Assembly (NCBI GenBank): GCA_910587045.1
Contig: CAJULG010000003.1
Location: 96,221-160,220 of the forward strand
Length of the DNA: 64,000 nt
DNA from: an uncultured Lachnospiraceae bacterium
GTDB taxonomy: Bacteria > Bacillota > Clostridia > Lachnospirales > Lachnospiraceae
Direction: 5' to 3'
The notes beneath the pieces were generated by a model. That model was given only the letters and a program-made list of their open reading frames with translations. It was not told the origin of the DNA and ran no database searches. Below are positions 8,612 through 16,932 of the stretch, piece by piece. Each line of letters starts with the position of its first letter. Position 1 is the stretch's first letter. The translations under genes and the position numbers were made by a program.

Positions 8612-9091
8612 TTATGCCTTCAATCCCCGGTTGCGGTCTTCCAATGGGTCACAACTTTCATTCAGGCAGCCTCTGCCATAGGTCAGTCCGGCATATACCT
8701 GCTGGGTATGCTGCATCAGCGGTGCATCCGGATCCCGTTCGCTGATCTCCTGAAAGGAACTTCGCAGTTTTTCCATAGCTTCCCTGCAGACTTTCCATTC
8801 TACAGGTTTCCTTCTGACGATTGACAGTAAGAACTGTTTATTGACATACAGGTAGATGGACATGACATCACAGCCTGTCGGCGTATCCATTTTTGACATG
8901 GACATTAATTCCTGCAAAAAGCTCTGCGCCTGCTTTACGATGGCTTCAAATCGCTCCAGATCACCGGCATCATAAACTCTGATACCTTCCTCCATATCAT
9001 CCAGTATCATGTCATACAATACGACTGCTAATGCGGACGTATTTGCCTGACTGATCCGCAGGGTATATGCACTCACCTGTTCCTTTGTCAT
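8612..9091 (-). CDS. FliS-like flagellar export chaperone (divergent)
   Basis: FliS binds the C-terminal end of flagellin in the cytoplasm and delivers it for export. This protein of 159 residues opens MTKEQVSAYTLRISQANTSA and continues LAVVLYDMILDDMEEGIRVY. It follows the FliS helix pattern, including the VLYDMIL helix and the LQELMSMSK and VMSIYLYVNKQFLLSIVRR segments. The C-terminus (residues 115-159) is longer than in normal FliS. It is the last gene of the cluster and follows a paralog-family gene by 17 bp, so it shares that gene's sigma-28-type promoter. The placement suggests a chaperone dedicated to the cluster's own products or to flagellin. The FliS fold is inferred from pattern, not from a search. 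Confidence 0.65.
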   Translation of the reverse strand: MTKEQVSAYTLRISQANTSALAVVLYDMILDDMEEGIRVYDAGDLERFEAIVKQAQSFLQELMSMSKMDTPTGCDVMSIYLYVNKQFLLSIVRRKPVEWKVCREAMEKLRSSFQEISERDPDAPLMQHTQQVYAGLTYGRGCLNESCDPLEDRNRGLKA

Positions 9092-9108
9092 GTCAGCTTC
9101 CTCCCGTA

Positions 9109-9861
9109 TCAGACATTAAAATCAATATGCCGTCCCAGTCTGCTCTCTTCCTCTGTCTCGGCATTATCACTCATTTCTCCCATAGTATAATCTTCAATCT
9201 TCCGCATTAATTCTTCCAGAGAGGAAGCAGTGATGGTAACAGTATCCTCATCATCATAAGACAATTCCGCCTTATCTCCTTTTCCGGTCCGCAATTCTTC
9301 CAGTCGTTCCTGCTGCTCCTTCTTCTTTGCTTTCTTCCGGTCCTCCTGCTTCTTAGCCGCTTTCTTTGCAATCCGTTCCTTCTGTGCCTTGGAGGACTTA
9401 TCCAGTACAGCGAAGAATGAAGTCAGACCACCGTCCTTTACCTGCATTCCATATCCCTTTACTTTATTTCCACTGGCACTTAACTGATTCTTAAGCTGTG
9501 CCAGCTGAGCAGAAGCACCGCTGATGATACCCTCATACTGCTTCCGGTATTTCTCATCTGTTGCCATCCGTTCGATCTTGTCCTCATCAATTAATACTAC
9601 CATACGGCTGGCGTTCGCATACTTGCCTGCATTTGCCTGGGCTGCCGCCTTCATATCCCGGCTGACAAGAATAAATTCCTTATCTCCGTATTTCTTCTTT
9701 AACTGTTCATAGTATTTCTGCGCCTTCTCACTGAGCTGCGGCGCACCGATGGTCTTACCATAATTGGTCTTCTTCGTCTTGTCTGTCTTATCTGTCTTCT
9801 GTGCCGCTGCATAATCATTGACAGCCTGAGCTGCCGCCTGGGAAATTAAACTTGAATTCAT
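9109..9861 (-). CDS. Cluster paralog 1 (DUF6033-type, unknown function)
   Basis: Function unknown. The 250-residue chain starts with a polar Ala/Lys/Asp-rich tail. At residues 53-70 it has LKKKYGDKEFILVSRDM, an element also seen in paralogs 3 and 6. The shared family motif lies at 86-118 (MVVLIDEDKIERMATDEKYR). Residues 158-190 form a very basic coiled coil (KKAAKKQEDRKKAKKKEQQE), followed by an acidic tail. There is no signal peptide or membrane helix, so any export would have to use the flagellar apparatus. AAGGAGG is placed 9 nt before the ATG. A sigma-28-type promoter lies about 135 nt upstream, and the FliS-like gene follows directly. The DUF6033 name is from memory. Confidence 0.7.
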   Translation of the reverse strand: MNSSLISQAAAQAVNDYAAAQKTDKTDKTKKTNYGKTIGAPQLSEKAQKYYEQLKKKYGDKEFILVSRDMKAAAQANAGKYANASRMVVLIDEDKIERMATDEKYRKQYEGIISGASAQLAQLKNQLSASGNKVKGYGMQVKDGGLTSFFAVLDKSSKAQKERIAKKAAKKQEDRKKAKKKEQQERLEELRTGKGDKAELSYDDEDTVTITASSLEELMRKIEDYTMGEMSDNAETEEESRLGRHIDFNV

Positions 9862-9994
9862 ATGATCATCCTCCTTGAATGTGCTACAGTAAATCCGTTT
9901 ACTGCATGTATATCAGCTATTTATGCACAAACAAGCCTGTGATGCAGAAAAAACACCGTTTCTTTTCACCACAAGCCCCATGTACTTATTACTT

Positions 9995-10021
9995 GTATCG
10001 GCATTCTCACCTTAAACATTA
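9995..10021 (-). promoter_or_regulatory. Sigma-28 (FliA/SigD) promoter inside the paralog cluster
   Basis: On the minus strand TAATGTTT, 11 nt, then GCCGATAC matches the sigma-28 consensus TAAAGTTT-N11-GCCGATAA at 14 of 16 positions with exact spacing. The -35 overlaps the stop codon of cluster paralog 2. It should drive paralog 1 and the FliS-like gene as a late-flagellar transcript with a leader of roughly 125 nt. Confidence 0.75.
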
Positions 10022-10767
10022 ACATCTCCACCGGATAATCCGCCAAAAAGCAGCTGGGAGAGAAGAAGTGGAGGCTGTCCTGCCATGCCCTGCGCATCCA
10101 GTGTTGTGAACTGCCGGGCCTGAAGCTGCCTCTGAACAGCCCTTGCCTGTTCTGTCTTTTCCTGCAGCTTCTGGTATTCCTGATGTCGCTTTGCCCGGCG
10201 TTCCCAGAAGCTGTCCCTGGCCTTCTGATTGAACAGGTCTTCGCCTTTCCCGTTCTGATAGCCCTTGGCCCAGCCCTCTCCCCGGTACTCCTCCTTGGTG
10301 GCGCCGATATAATGAACTACATAGCTGCCGCCACAGATTCCGGCCCATGGATTATTACATGCAAAATCCTGGCCCAGCCAGCCGATCACCCATTCCTCAT
10401 ATTCCGGATCCTCCTTCATGGCCTGAAAACCGGCTTCCGATATATGAATTGACACGGAATCCTGCATGTGGGAGGGATGCATCGGAAGTCTGGATATCCG
10501 GTCTGCTATATATGCCTTATATTCCTCCATGCTCATATCCTGTGCAGAACGCGCAGTCGGCTGAACAGTCTCCGGTACGTCGGAAGCCGCTGCATATTTA
10601 TTTACCACATCCCGAAAGCTGTCCCCTTCCGTTGTTTCAAACCGGGAAACCTGCCGGGAAGCGGGTTCTGTGCCTGCTGCCACCTTCCGGCTCTGCTTCC
10701 GGCTCATCATATTAATATAATTCTGATAATTTCTGGTCATATAATTCTTATTAATGGTCTCATTCAT
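10012..10767 (-). CDS. Cluster paralog 2 (DUF6033-type, unknown function)
   Basis: Function unknown. From the ATG at 10767 (AGGAAGG about 8 nt upstream; an earlier in-frame ATG has no such site) the protein has 251 residues. The shared motif is at 104-134 (VSIHISEAGFQAMKEDPEYE). It is followed by YVVHYIGATKEEYRGEGWAK (about 147-166), which closely matches the equivalent part of paralog 4. The pair are therefore recent relatives. A basic helix rich in Arg, Lys and Gln spans about 178-215, and the C-terminal tail is Leu/Gly-rich (LLLSQLLFGGLSGGDVNV). No signal peptide is visible. It lies 46 bp after paralog 3, on the same strand. Confidence 0.7.
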   Translation of the reverse strand: MNETINKNYMTRNYQNYINMMSRKQSRKVAAGTEPASRQVSRFETTEGDSFRDVVNKYAAASDVPETVQPTARSAQDMSMEEYKAYIADRISRLPMHPSHMQDSVSIHISEAGFQAMKEDPEYEEWVIGWLGQDFACNNPWAGICGGSYVVHYIGATKEEYRGEGWAKGYQNGKGEDLFNQKARDSFWERRAKRHQEYQKLQEKTEQARAVQRQLQARQFTTLDAQGMAGQPPLLLSQLLFGGLSGGDVNV

Positions 10768-10813
10768 ATTGTTCTGCCTTCCTTTCCATTTCTCCGGAGA
10801 CATATTCCGCCCG

Positions 10814-11716
10814 TCAGCCCAGGCCCTCTTCCACCTGGCTCACGGTTAATGCAAATATTTCCTCGGTCGGTATTCCGCAGATCTTGTCACCTAACGCCAC
10901 TCTCAGTTCTCCGCCATTGATCATGGCCATCAGACGGGCCTTTGCCGCCTGCTTTGCACCCAGGGCGGTAAACTGACTGGATACGTCGAGACTGTGTTCC
11001 ATCTGGGATTCCTTCCAGCGTTCCATATGGAATGCATGACGTCGCAGCCTCGCGGTCCAGAAATCCTCCTCATCGTCTGTACCGCTCTTGGAATACGTGA
11101 TCCTTCCCGGACTGGAGGAACAGGCGTTGGCAATGTTCCCGTCCTCACCAATGACAATACTTTGTGACATACCCGTCGTACAGCCGGGCATCATTGCCTC
11201 ATTTCTCGCTACGTCAAAGGTAAACCAGGCTTCAATCCGTGCCATGATCTCATCTGCGTATTCCGGTTCCCGTTCCATCCGTTCCTGCACCTTCGGGTGA
11301 ATGACCACCGCCTTGCTGCCGGGACGGACCCCACCCAGAGCACGGATGGCCGGCGATGCAGCATAGGCCGGATTCGGCCCTTTGGGTTCCCAGTTCTCGA
11401 GTGCCTCTGTATCAATATTCTCCTGATACAGCAGATAATGTGGATAATCATTCCGATACCGCCAGTAACCGCTGCTGCCATCAAAGACGTGATAAACCAG
11501 CCCTGGATACCGGGCCTTTAACCGCTCTTCCAGAGATACAGGCTGCGCTTTCTGCGCCGCCTCCGCCTGGTGCTGTTGAAGGGTCTGTATCGCCACAGAA
11601 TCAAAGGATGCATTCTGTGATCCTTCTGTCCGCTTATAGGAGTCTTTTCTGCCAACAGCCATCTGCTGCTTCCACATCAGGGCCATATAATCCAGACTTC
11701 TGCTATTCATATCCAT
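10814..11716 (-). CDS. Cluster paralog 3 (DUF6033-type, unknown function)
   Basis: Function unknown, 300 residues. The start at 11716 (MDMNSRSLDYMALMWKQQ) has AAAGGAG 10 nt upstream; an extension to 11785 would be very basic and lacks a ribosome binding site. Residues 63-100 hold LEERLKARYPGLVYHVFDG and an aromatic stretch (YWRYRNDYPHYLLYQ) not found in the others. The family motif is at 135-165 (AVVIHPKVQERMEREPEYAD). A strand segment SIVIGEDGNIANA follows, reminiscent of the VVHEDGTVTYICG segment of paralog 6. Its C-terminal part ends with helices. The gene sits between paralogs 4 and 2 with short gaps, all in one direction. Confidence 0.7.
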   Translation of the reverse strand: MDMNSRSLDYMALMWKQQMAVGRKDSYKRTEGSQNASFDSVAIQTLQQHQAEAAQKAQPVSLEERLKARYPGLVYHVFDGSSGYWRYRNDYPHYLLYQENIDTEALENWEPKGPNPAYAASPAIRALGGVRPGSKAVVIHPKVQERMEREPEYADEIMARIEAWFTFDVARNEAMMPGCTTGMSQSIVIGEDGNIANACSSSPGRITYSKSGTDDEEDFWTARLRRHAFHMERWKESQMEHSLDVSSQFTALGAKQAAKARLMAMINGGELRVALGDKICGIPTEEIFALTVSQVEEGLG

Positions 11717-11814
11717 ACCGTTTCGTCTCCTTTCCTTTTCTTCTTTCCTGCCTTGTTCTCTACTGATCGTCCTGCATTTCTGCATCCTCCTGTTTCCAGC
11801 AGTAATGTGCAGAA

Positions 11815-12444
11815 CTAGACAAACGGGATGGAGCTCTGGTAAAGCTCACAAAGCTCGCTCATCAGCACCGGATTTCCGGCCTTCTTTTCACCCCGGATCA
11901 ATTTCCTATGCTCATAAAAGTGCCGCAGCCAGAGCTTATCATAGTATTCCTTCCGTTTCTTCTTCCGTTCCCGCCGGTCCTCGATGTAGCGTTTCTTGTC
12001 TGCCTTGCTCCAGAATTCATCCGCTCCGGAAGACCAGCTGTCTCCCCGATACTCCCGTTCCGTGGCTCCTATGGTAAGCACCATATCGACCGGACGGATA
12101 TAGTTGGCAGTCGTATCCCGTTCGATCAGTCCAAGCATCTTCTCACGGTATTCCGGTTCCGCCTTCATCCGCTCCCAGCCGGCATCTGAAATGTTAATTG
12201 CCAGAAGTTGAATCGTATGATGCTTGGAAATACCTGCAACGTCTGTCCAGAATTCCTGCTTGAACTGCTCCATTTCCTGTATTCTTGTCATAGCATCCTG
12301 CCCGGTCTGCTGCCCGTCAGAGGAAAAGACCGTGTCCACACGTCCGGCAGCGTCATCCCTGCCATTGACTGTAACAGCCGACCCGGAATAACGCTTTGCA
12401 CCGGATGCTTCATAGTTACCATATATTCCTTCCGGCCATATCAT
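11815..12444 (-). CDS. Cluster paralog 4 (DUF6033-type, unknown function)
   Basis: Function unknown, 209 residues, the shortest member. The first 70 residues are polar and low in structure. The family motif is at 78-110 (LLAINISDAGWERMKAEPEY). After it comes MVLTIGATEREYRGDSWSSG, nearly the same as in paralog 2 (GAT, EYRG and W are kept). A very basic helix (KKRYIEDRRERKKKRKEYYD) follows. GGAGG lies 7 nt before the ATG. No membrane segment or catalytic signature could be seen. The strong likeness to paralog 2 points to duplication within the cluster. Confidence 0.7.
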   Translation of the reverse strand: MIWPEGIYGNYEASGAKRYSGSAVTVNGRDDAAGRVDTVFSSDGQQTGQDAMTRIQEMEQFKQEFWTDVAGISKHHTIQLLAINISDAGWERMKAEPEYREKMLGLIERDTTANYIRPVDMVLTIGATEREYRGDSWSSGADEFWSKADKKRYIEDRRERKKKRKEYYDKLWLRHFYEHRKLIRGEKKAGNPVLMSELCELYQSSIPFV

Positions 12445-12538
12445 CTCGCTGCCTCCTTTCCGTATACCAGGCCTTCGTTTGCCCTGCAGCCTGATATCTG
12501 CTGCCGATCCAATACTGCTGTCTTACGCTTCTGTCGTT

Positions 12539-13927
12539 CTACATCAGCATATTGATGCTAAAGGTATCCATGGCCATGGTATCCTCCTCCGAGGAAGTAT
12601 CACTGCCGGATAACTCTGCCAGCCGCTGCTGCGCTTTCTGGATCAGGGCCTTTACCTTGGCAACCTCATTCTCATCACACATTCCCATACGCAGACCATT
12701 CTCACAGTCTGATAAATCTCCGTTCAGCAGACCCATAACCATTCGCAGTTGTGCCGGATTCTTAGCGGCTGCGATCTGACGGAGCCGTTTTCCTTCATTT
12801 ACGGCAACCTTGCCGCCCCAGCTCTCGGACTCCATATTGCCATCCTTGTCAATCTTGATCCGCATTCCCTGAAAGCCTTCATTGTTCTCCTTTGCATATT
12901 GATACATATCCTCCGCAGACTGCAGCAGTTCCTCCAGTCCGGTACGCTTCTGCGCATCCCGGAAGCACTCTCTTAAATAACTGCCCGATATGGATACGAT
13001 CCCCTGTCCAAAGGTGCTGTATTTCCCCTGCAGATACCGTACCCATTCGTCCAGATTCTTGAACTCCTGCCCGGTCTCTTCGGCTTCCGTGCTGGTCCGC
13101 AGTGCGGCATCCATTGCAATATCCTCTGCACTCCGGTATTTTGCGCCGGCGCTCTGGCTCTGCATGGTATCATAAATCAGCTCTAACGCAGCCTCTCTGC
13201 GTTCCCTTTGCTTTTCCGCCCGTTCCTGTTCCTTCTTTTTCTTTAACCGCTTTGCCGCCAGTCTTGCAGCATTGGCTTTCCTGTCATTTGCTGCGGATTT
13301 TGCCGGATCCAGATGATCATTCAGGAAATCCATGCTCCGTACCTGTGGATGAGAAGTCGAGGTGGAAACACTATGATCGGAGGTACAGCTTCCCCGATAC
13401 GGGATTCCTTCCGCCCCGGCATATTGCCGGTTGCTCTCGGATAAGGAGAATATACTTCCCGTCAAATGTGATTTCACATTCCTGCCATCGCTGTATTGCA
13501 GCGTATAACCATGCTTTCCCTGAAGCTCCCGGTCCATCAGACCATAGACCTTTGCCCGGTACGCCGGATCATTGGCCAGCTTCTTTAACTGACTGTTATC
13601 AATATATAAGTAGAAGGTTCCTTCCTTTACTTTTCCCGGTTCGGTATCCGTCAGGGTATATTCCGGGAACAGCTCCTGAATCTCCTTTTTTAATTCATCT
13701 ACCGTGAGTGTGCCATCGCCTCCCTGCCCGGATATAACAGAAGAATAATAGGATGTCGCCTGTGTTCCGTAATCCAGAAATCCCTGATTCATATCCTCCA
13801 GATAAGCATAGGTCTTGTCAGGATTCCAGACCGGCTTCTTTTCTTCCCGGGCTGTCCGCACGCCGGCGGTCTTTGTCTGTATTATCGCATTGGTATAAGC
13901 CCCTGCTGCTGAAATATTGCCTGCCAT
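12539..13927 (-). CDS. Cluster paralog 5 (DUF6033-type, long form)
   Basis: Function unknown. With 462 residues it is about twice the size of its relatives. The start at 13927 is chosen because GGGAGG lies 7 nt before it; the ATG two codons earlier overlaps that site. Residues 73-90 resemble a paired-helix start (GTLTVDELKKEIQELFPEY). The family motif is at 104-136 (FYLYIDNSQLKKLANDPAYR). YRGSCTSDHSVSTSTSH follows near 178-194, and a basic coiled coil (RLAAKRLKKKKEQERAEKQR) near 222-245. The second half is helical with WVRYLQGKYSTFGQGIVSIS (about 303-322) and a Ser/Asp-rich tail. It lies between the FliD-like gene and paralog 4. Confidence 0.7.
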   Translation of the reverse strand: MAGNISAAGAYTNAIIQTKTAGVRTAREEKKPVWNPDKTYAYLEDMNQGFLDYGTQATSYYSSVISGQGGDGTLTVDELKKEIQELFPEYTLTDTEPGKVKEGTFYLYIDNSQLKKLANDPAYRAKVYGLMDRELQGKHGYTLQYSDGRNVKSHLTGSIFSLSESNRQYAGAEGIPYRGSCTSDHSVSTSTSHPQVRSMDFLNDHLDPAKSAANDRKANAARLAAKRLKKKKEQERAEKQRERREAALELIYDTMQSQSAGAKYRSAEDIAMDAALRTSTEAEETGQEFKNLDEWVRYLQGKYSTFGQGIVSISGSYLRECFRDAQKRTGLEELLQSAEDMYQYAKENNEGFQGMRIKIDKDGNMESESWGGKVAVNEGKRLRQIAAAKNPAQLRMVMGLLNGDLSDCENGLRMGMCDENEVAKVKALIQKAQQRLAELSGSDTSSEEDTMAMDTFSINMLM

Positions 13928-13953
13928 CTTCATTCCTCCCTTCCTGTTGACTG

Positions 13954-14616
13954 TCAGCTCCGGAAGTCATACCGGTTCAAAAGTGCAGAGTAGGTATTAC
14001 CTGCAGCGTTATACTGGACAGACGCACTCTTAGCGTTGGCCTCTGCATTATCTGATATCCTATCGGCTAAAAAGGCAGTCTTCTCCGCAAAGCCTTCGGA
14101 ACCGCCGAATGCCTTCCGGATACTTTCCACATCTGCCGACTTATATTTTTCTCCATCCACCTTTAGCAGTCCATCCTTTGTAACGGTGATACCGATCTTT
14201 TCCAAAGCTTCCTTGTTCTCGCCGGCCGCCTGCTTTAGCATATACTGATAGAACTCATTCAGTGTATCCGGCTGGGAACGAAGGGCCTTTACCGTACTGT
14301 TGTACTCCTTCACCAGGGCTTCTACGTCAGAATAGATTTCCTTTGGATCATTGCTTTCCGTCAGCTTATCCCATATGGAGCCCTGATCCGTGAATTTCTC
14401 TGTCTGCTTCTGGAGACGGTCTGCTGTCTTCTCCAGCTTTTCATAGTCCTTCTTATTCTTTGCGTTCGGATATACGCTGCTGTTCTTGTTGTTCAGCGCA
14501 TCCAGCAGGGCATTTCCTGTGTTCTGTCCGCCCACCTGATCCAACAGGGTATTGCAGGTAAAGGGAAGCCCTGTCTTTCTTGCTGTTTCATTTAACATCT
14601 GTGTTGTAATTCTCAT
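13954..14616 (-). CDS. Short protein resembling the C-terminal part of the flagellar cap FliD
   Basis: FliD caps the filament and guides flagellin folding. From the ATG at 14616 (AGGAGG 8 nt upstream) the product has 220 residues, less than half of a usual FliD. Residues 95-190 follow the FliD C-terminal pattern: VEALVKEYNSTVKALRSQ, then LEKIGITVTKDGLLKVDGEK and FGGSEGFAEKTAFLADRISD. The last pieces correspond to the 'GIt...dG.L..D..k' and 'F.g..G' positions of FliD. The N-terminal D2/D3 domains are missing. It may be a minor cap, an adaptor, or a secreted ligand of the paralogs. The start at 14844 is rejected because it would run far into paralog 6 without a ribosome site. Confidence 0.55.
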   Translation of the reverse strand: MRITTQMLNETARKTGLPFTCNTLLDQVGGQNTGNALLDALNNKNSSVYPNAKNKKDYEKLEKTADRLQKQTEKFTDQGSIWDKLTESNDPKEIYSDVEALVKEYNSTVKALRSQPDTLNEFYQYMLKQAAGENKEALEKIGITVTKDGLLKVDGEKYKSADVESIRKAFGGSEGFAEKTAFLADRISDNAEANAKSASVQYNAAGNTYSALLNRYDFRS

Positions 14617-14641
14617 GTATAAAACCTCCTGTGTTCTGTTT

Positions 14642-15343
14642 TTAAAAAAGGATACTGCCGCTGCCCACACTGACTGCATGTTCATATGACGCGGCTGCAG
14701 ATGACATGCGGGAACGTAATACAGCCTGACCCTCGTGTGCATACTCCAGAAGCAGCCGCTGCTGCTCTGCCGATTCCAGACTGCGTTCCAGCGCCGCCCT
14801 GCGCATTCTGGCCCGTTTCTCCTGCTTTGCCTTATTAATGGCATTTACCTCTGCCACCCGCTCCGGGGAATCGCTGCAACCGCAGATATAAGTCACCGTT
14901 CCGTCCTCATGGACAACAACTCCGCAAGGCTCGTATACAAGTCCCTTTGCTGCACATAAGGCGGACTGTTTTGGAATATCCTGAAAGAACCAGTCAATTT
15001 TCTGTTCATAATAAGCCGCCGTTTCCGGGTCATTTGCCATCTGCTCCAGAATATTCGGTGCGATCACGACATCATTGCCGCTCATCTGCTTTCCTGCCCG
15101 TTCCAGACTCTGCTGATCCTTCGGAATACTTTCGATCCTTACATTGCCATATTTCGATTGTAAGTGCTTCATATAGATTTCAATCTGTGATATGCTGTCG
15201 GCTCCTGCATCCTGCAGTCTGTCTGCCGCCTCCATACCTTTTGCAGACAGAACATGCTTAAAATCCGGATCACCAGCCTGAAATGCCATTCTTGCTTCTC
15301 TGACCGCATCTATCACTTTTCGATCGTCAATATTGGTTACCAA
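14642..15343 (-). CDS. Cluster paralog 6 (DUF6033-type), first gene of the cluster, TTG start
   Basis: Function unknown, 233 residues. The start is probably the TTG at 15343: GGAGG lies 7 nt before it, whereas the in-frame ATG at 15367 has no ribosome site and would encode the GGAGG itself. Residues 53-75 contain IEIYMKHLQSKYGNVRI, an element shared with paralog 1. The family motif is at 90-121 (DVVIAPNILEQMANDPETAA). It is followed by CGVVVHEDGTVTYICGCSD, with three cysteines, and a C-terminal Arg-rich helix (KQEKRARMRRAALERSLESA). It opens the cluster, 25 bp before the FliD-like gene, about 40 nt behind a sigma-28-like -10 element. Confidence 0.68.
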   Translation of the reverse strand: MVTNIDDRKVIDAVREARMAFQAGDPDFKHVLSAKGMEAADRLQDAGADSISQIEIYMKHLQSKYGNVRIESIPKDQQSLERAGKQMSGNDVVIAPNILEQMANDPETAAYYEQKIDWFFQDIPKQSALCAAKGLVYEPCGVVVHEDGTVTYICGCSDSPERVAEVNAINKAKQEKRARMRRAALERSLESAEQQRLLLEYAHEGQAVLRSRMSSAAASYEHAVSVGSGSILF

Positions 15344-15384
15344 TGTGCTACCTCCTGTCCTTCTCATATTTGTATCTATGTAAT

Positions 15385-15411
15385 GTATCGGCTGTTTTCT
15401 GTTAATCTGAT
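15385..15411 (-). promoter_or_regulatory. Probable sigma-28 promoter of the paralog cluster
   Basis: GCCGATAC on the minus strand equals the sigma-28 -10 element in 7 of 8 positions. Eleven nt upstream is ATCAGATT, only 4 of 8 against TAAAGTTT. The location, about 42 nt before the TTG start of the first cluster gene, fits. The weak -35 keeps confidence moderate. Confidence 0.55.
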
Positions 15412-15464
15412 GCGAAATGTAATGATTGGGCAGTGAAATGTAGTGAATAGAAAAAGAGGAGACC

Positions 15465-16910
15465 TTACGCCTCCTCCTGCAGCATCACTGTTATTCGGAA
15501 TTCCGTTCCTTCAATCTGAATATCCACATCACCATAATACCGCTGTGCGATCTCTCTTACATTGGCCAGACCCAGACCGTGTTCCCTGGTCAGCTCCGGT
15601 TCTTCTCCGTTCTTCCTGGACAACGGGAGCACATGCTTCTGCGATTCTTCCCACCGGATGCATCCGTCAAAGGAATTCACGGCCTCGATCAGAAAAAATG
15701 CATTCCGTTTCCGGGCCTGCAGGCGGATATAACGCTGTCCCTCCGGCACCCGTTCACAGGCCTCGATCGCATTGTCTAACAGGTTATTGAGAATAATTCC
15801 CATATCAAATACCGGAATCCGGTTTGATCCCTCCAGATGAAAATCCACTGCAAATGCAATTCCCTTCCCCTGTGCCTTTCGATATTTGTCATTGATGATC
15901 ACATCCGTAACCGGATTACCGGTCATATACTTATAATCCAGTTCCTGTATGGTTTCATCCAGTCTGGTAATATAATGCTCGACTTCTTCATACTGCTCGC
16001 CTGCCACCAGACCCTTGATATTCATCATGTGATTTTTCATCTCATGCCGGACTTTGTGAATACTTCCGTAAAACTGCTCGGCCTCCTCCAGTCTCCGCTT
16101 CAGCGCCTTTGCTTCCTGTCCCTCCACAAAGCGCTTTTCCTTTTCCTCCTGGAGCTCCGCATTCTTGTAATAGCTGTAAACTGCTGAAAGTTCTCCGATA
16201 TATAACAGCAGGGCGATCAAAGGAATCTTCCAGAGCATTTCCTTTCTGTTATCATATAAGAGAAATACCTCCTGTCCGATCCTGACCTGCATTAGGTCAA
16301 CAACCATTCCGGTAAATACGACACCTACGATATTGAGAGCCGACAGGAACAGAACATCCTGCCATCGCATCTGCAAGTTCCGCTTCATTACCCGGCAAAG
16401 CACGATGACCGCCAGAATAAAGCAGATGGTATAGACCAGCAGGAGAATCCCCTGCCCGAATATCAGCCGGCGATAGAGCTGGTCCATATAATCTGTCTGA
16501 TCCAGATTCAGTCCCCGGATCAGCCCGTCCGTAATACTCTGATAGATACTGGATGCGATTAAAAAGCTCAGACAATGCAGATTATAAAACAGGGAAAGGA
16601 TAAAGACTGTTTTTTCCACCCGCTTTCCATACCGCAGGAAGCTGTAGACCAGAATAACGATTGCGGAAAAAATGTATCGAATGCCTGCCGGTGCATCATC
16701 CCAGACCACCAGAACCGCAGTTGTAATAACCAGTAGAACGAAAGTGCCAACAGACAGACACCGTGTACGGAACGCAAGCCGGCGAAACTGCTTCTTCGAA
16801 AAAGCTTCCGGATATGCCTGCTTCCAAAGCTTCAGGAACAGAACAATATCCAGAACAGCAATATAGATGCCTGTAATATACGAAAACCACTGGTACCATG
16901 GATGGTTCAT
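15465..16910 (-). CDS. AgrC-like membrane sensor histidine kinase (GHKL type)
   Basis: This is a two-component sensor of the AgrC/HPK10 type, which usually detects peptide or small extracellular signals. Residues 1-225 hold six or seven hydrophobic helices. A linker helix (about 235-265) leads to the phospho-acceptor box KVRHEMKNHMMNIKGL. The GHKL ATPase domain follows, with N-box NNLLDNAIEACE and a glycine box in REHGLGLANVREIA. The length of 481 residues fits the family. It starts 22 bp after the LytTR regulator gene, so the two form an operon. No agrB or agrD precursor gene is near, so the signal is unknown. Transcription through it would enter the paralog cluster. Confidence 0.88.
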   Translation of the reverse strand: MNHPWYQWFSYITGIYIAVLDIVLFLKLWKQAYPEAFSKKQFRRLAFRTRCLSVGTFVLLVITTAVLVVWDDAPAGIRYIFSAIVILVYSFLRYGKRVEKTVFILSLFYNLHCLSFLIASSIYQSITDGLIRGLNLDQTDYMDQLYRRLIFGQGILLLVYTICFILAVIVLCRVMKRNLQMRWQDVLFLSALNIVGVVFTGMVVDLMQVRIGQEVFLLYDNRKEMLWKIPLIALLLYIGELSAVYSYYKNAELQEEKEKRFVEGQEAKALKRRLEEAEQFYGSIHKVRHEMKNHMMNIKGLVAGEQYEEVEHYITRLDETIQELDYKYMTGNPVTDVIINDKYRKAQGKGIAFAVDFHLEGSNRIPVFDMGIILNNLLDNAIEACERVPEGQRYIRLQARKRNAFFLIEAVNSFDGCIRWEESQKHVLPLSRKNGEEPELTREHGLGLANVREIAQRYYGDVDIQIEGTEFRITVMLQEEA

Positions 16911-16932
16911 TTCATCTCTCCTAAATACAATG

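Noticed and set aside
14617..14844. N-terminal extension of the FliD-like gene
   Set aside because: It overlaps the 3' end of paralog 6 by about 200 bp in another frame, while an AGGAGG stands 8 nt before the ATG at 14616.
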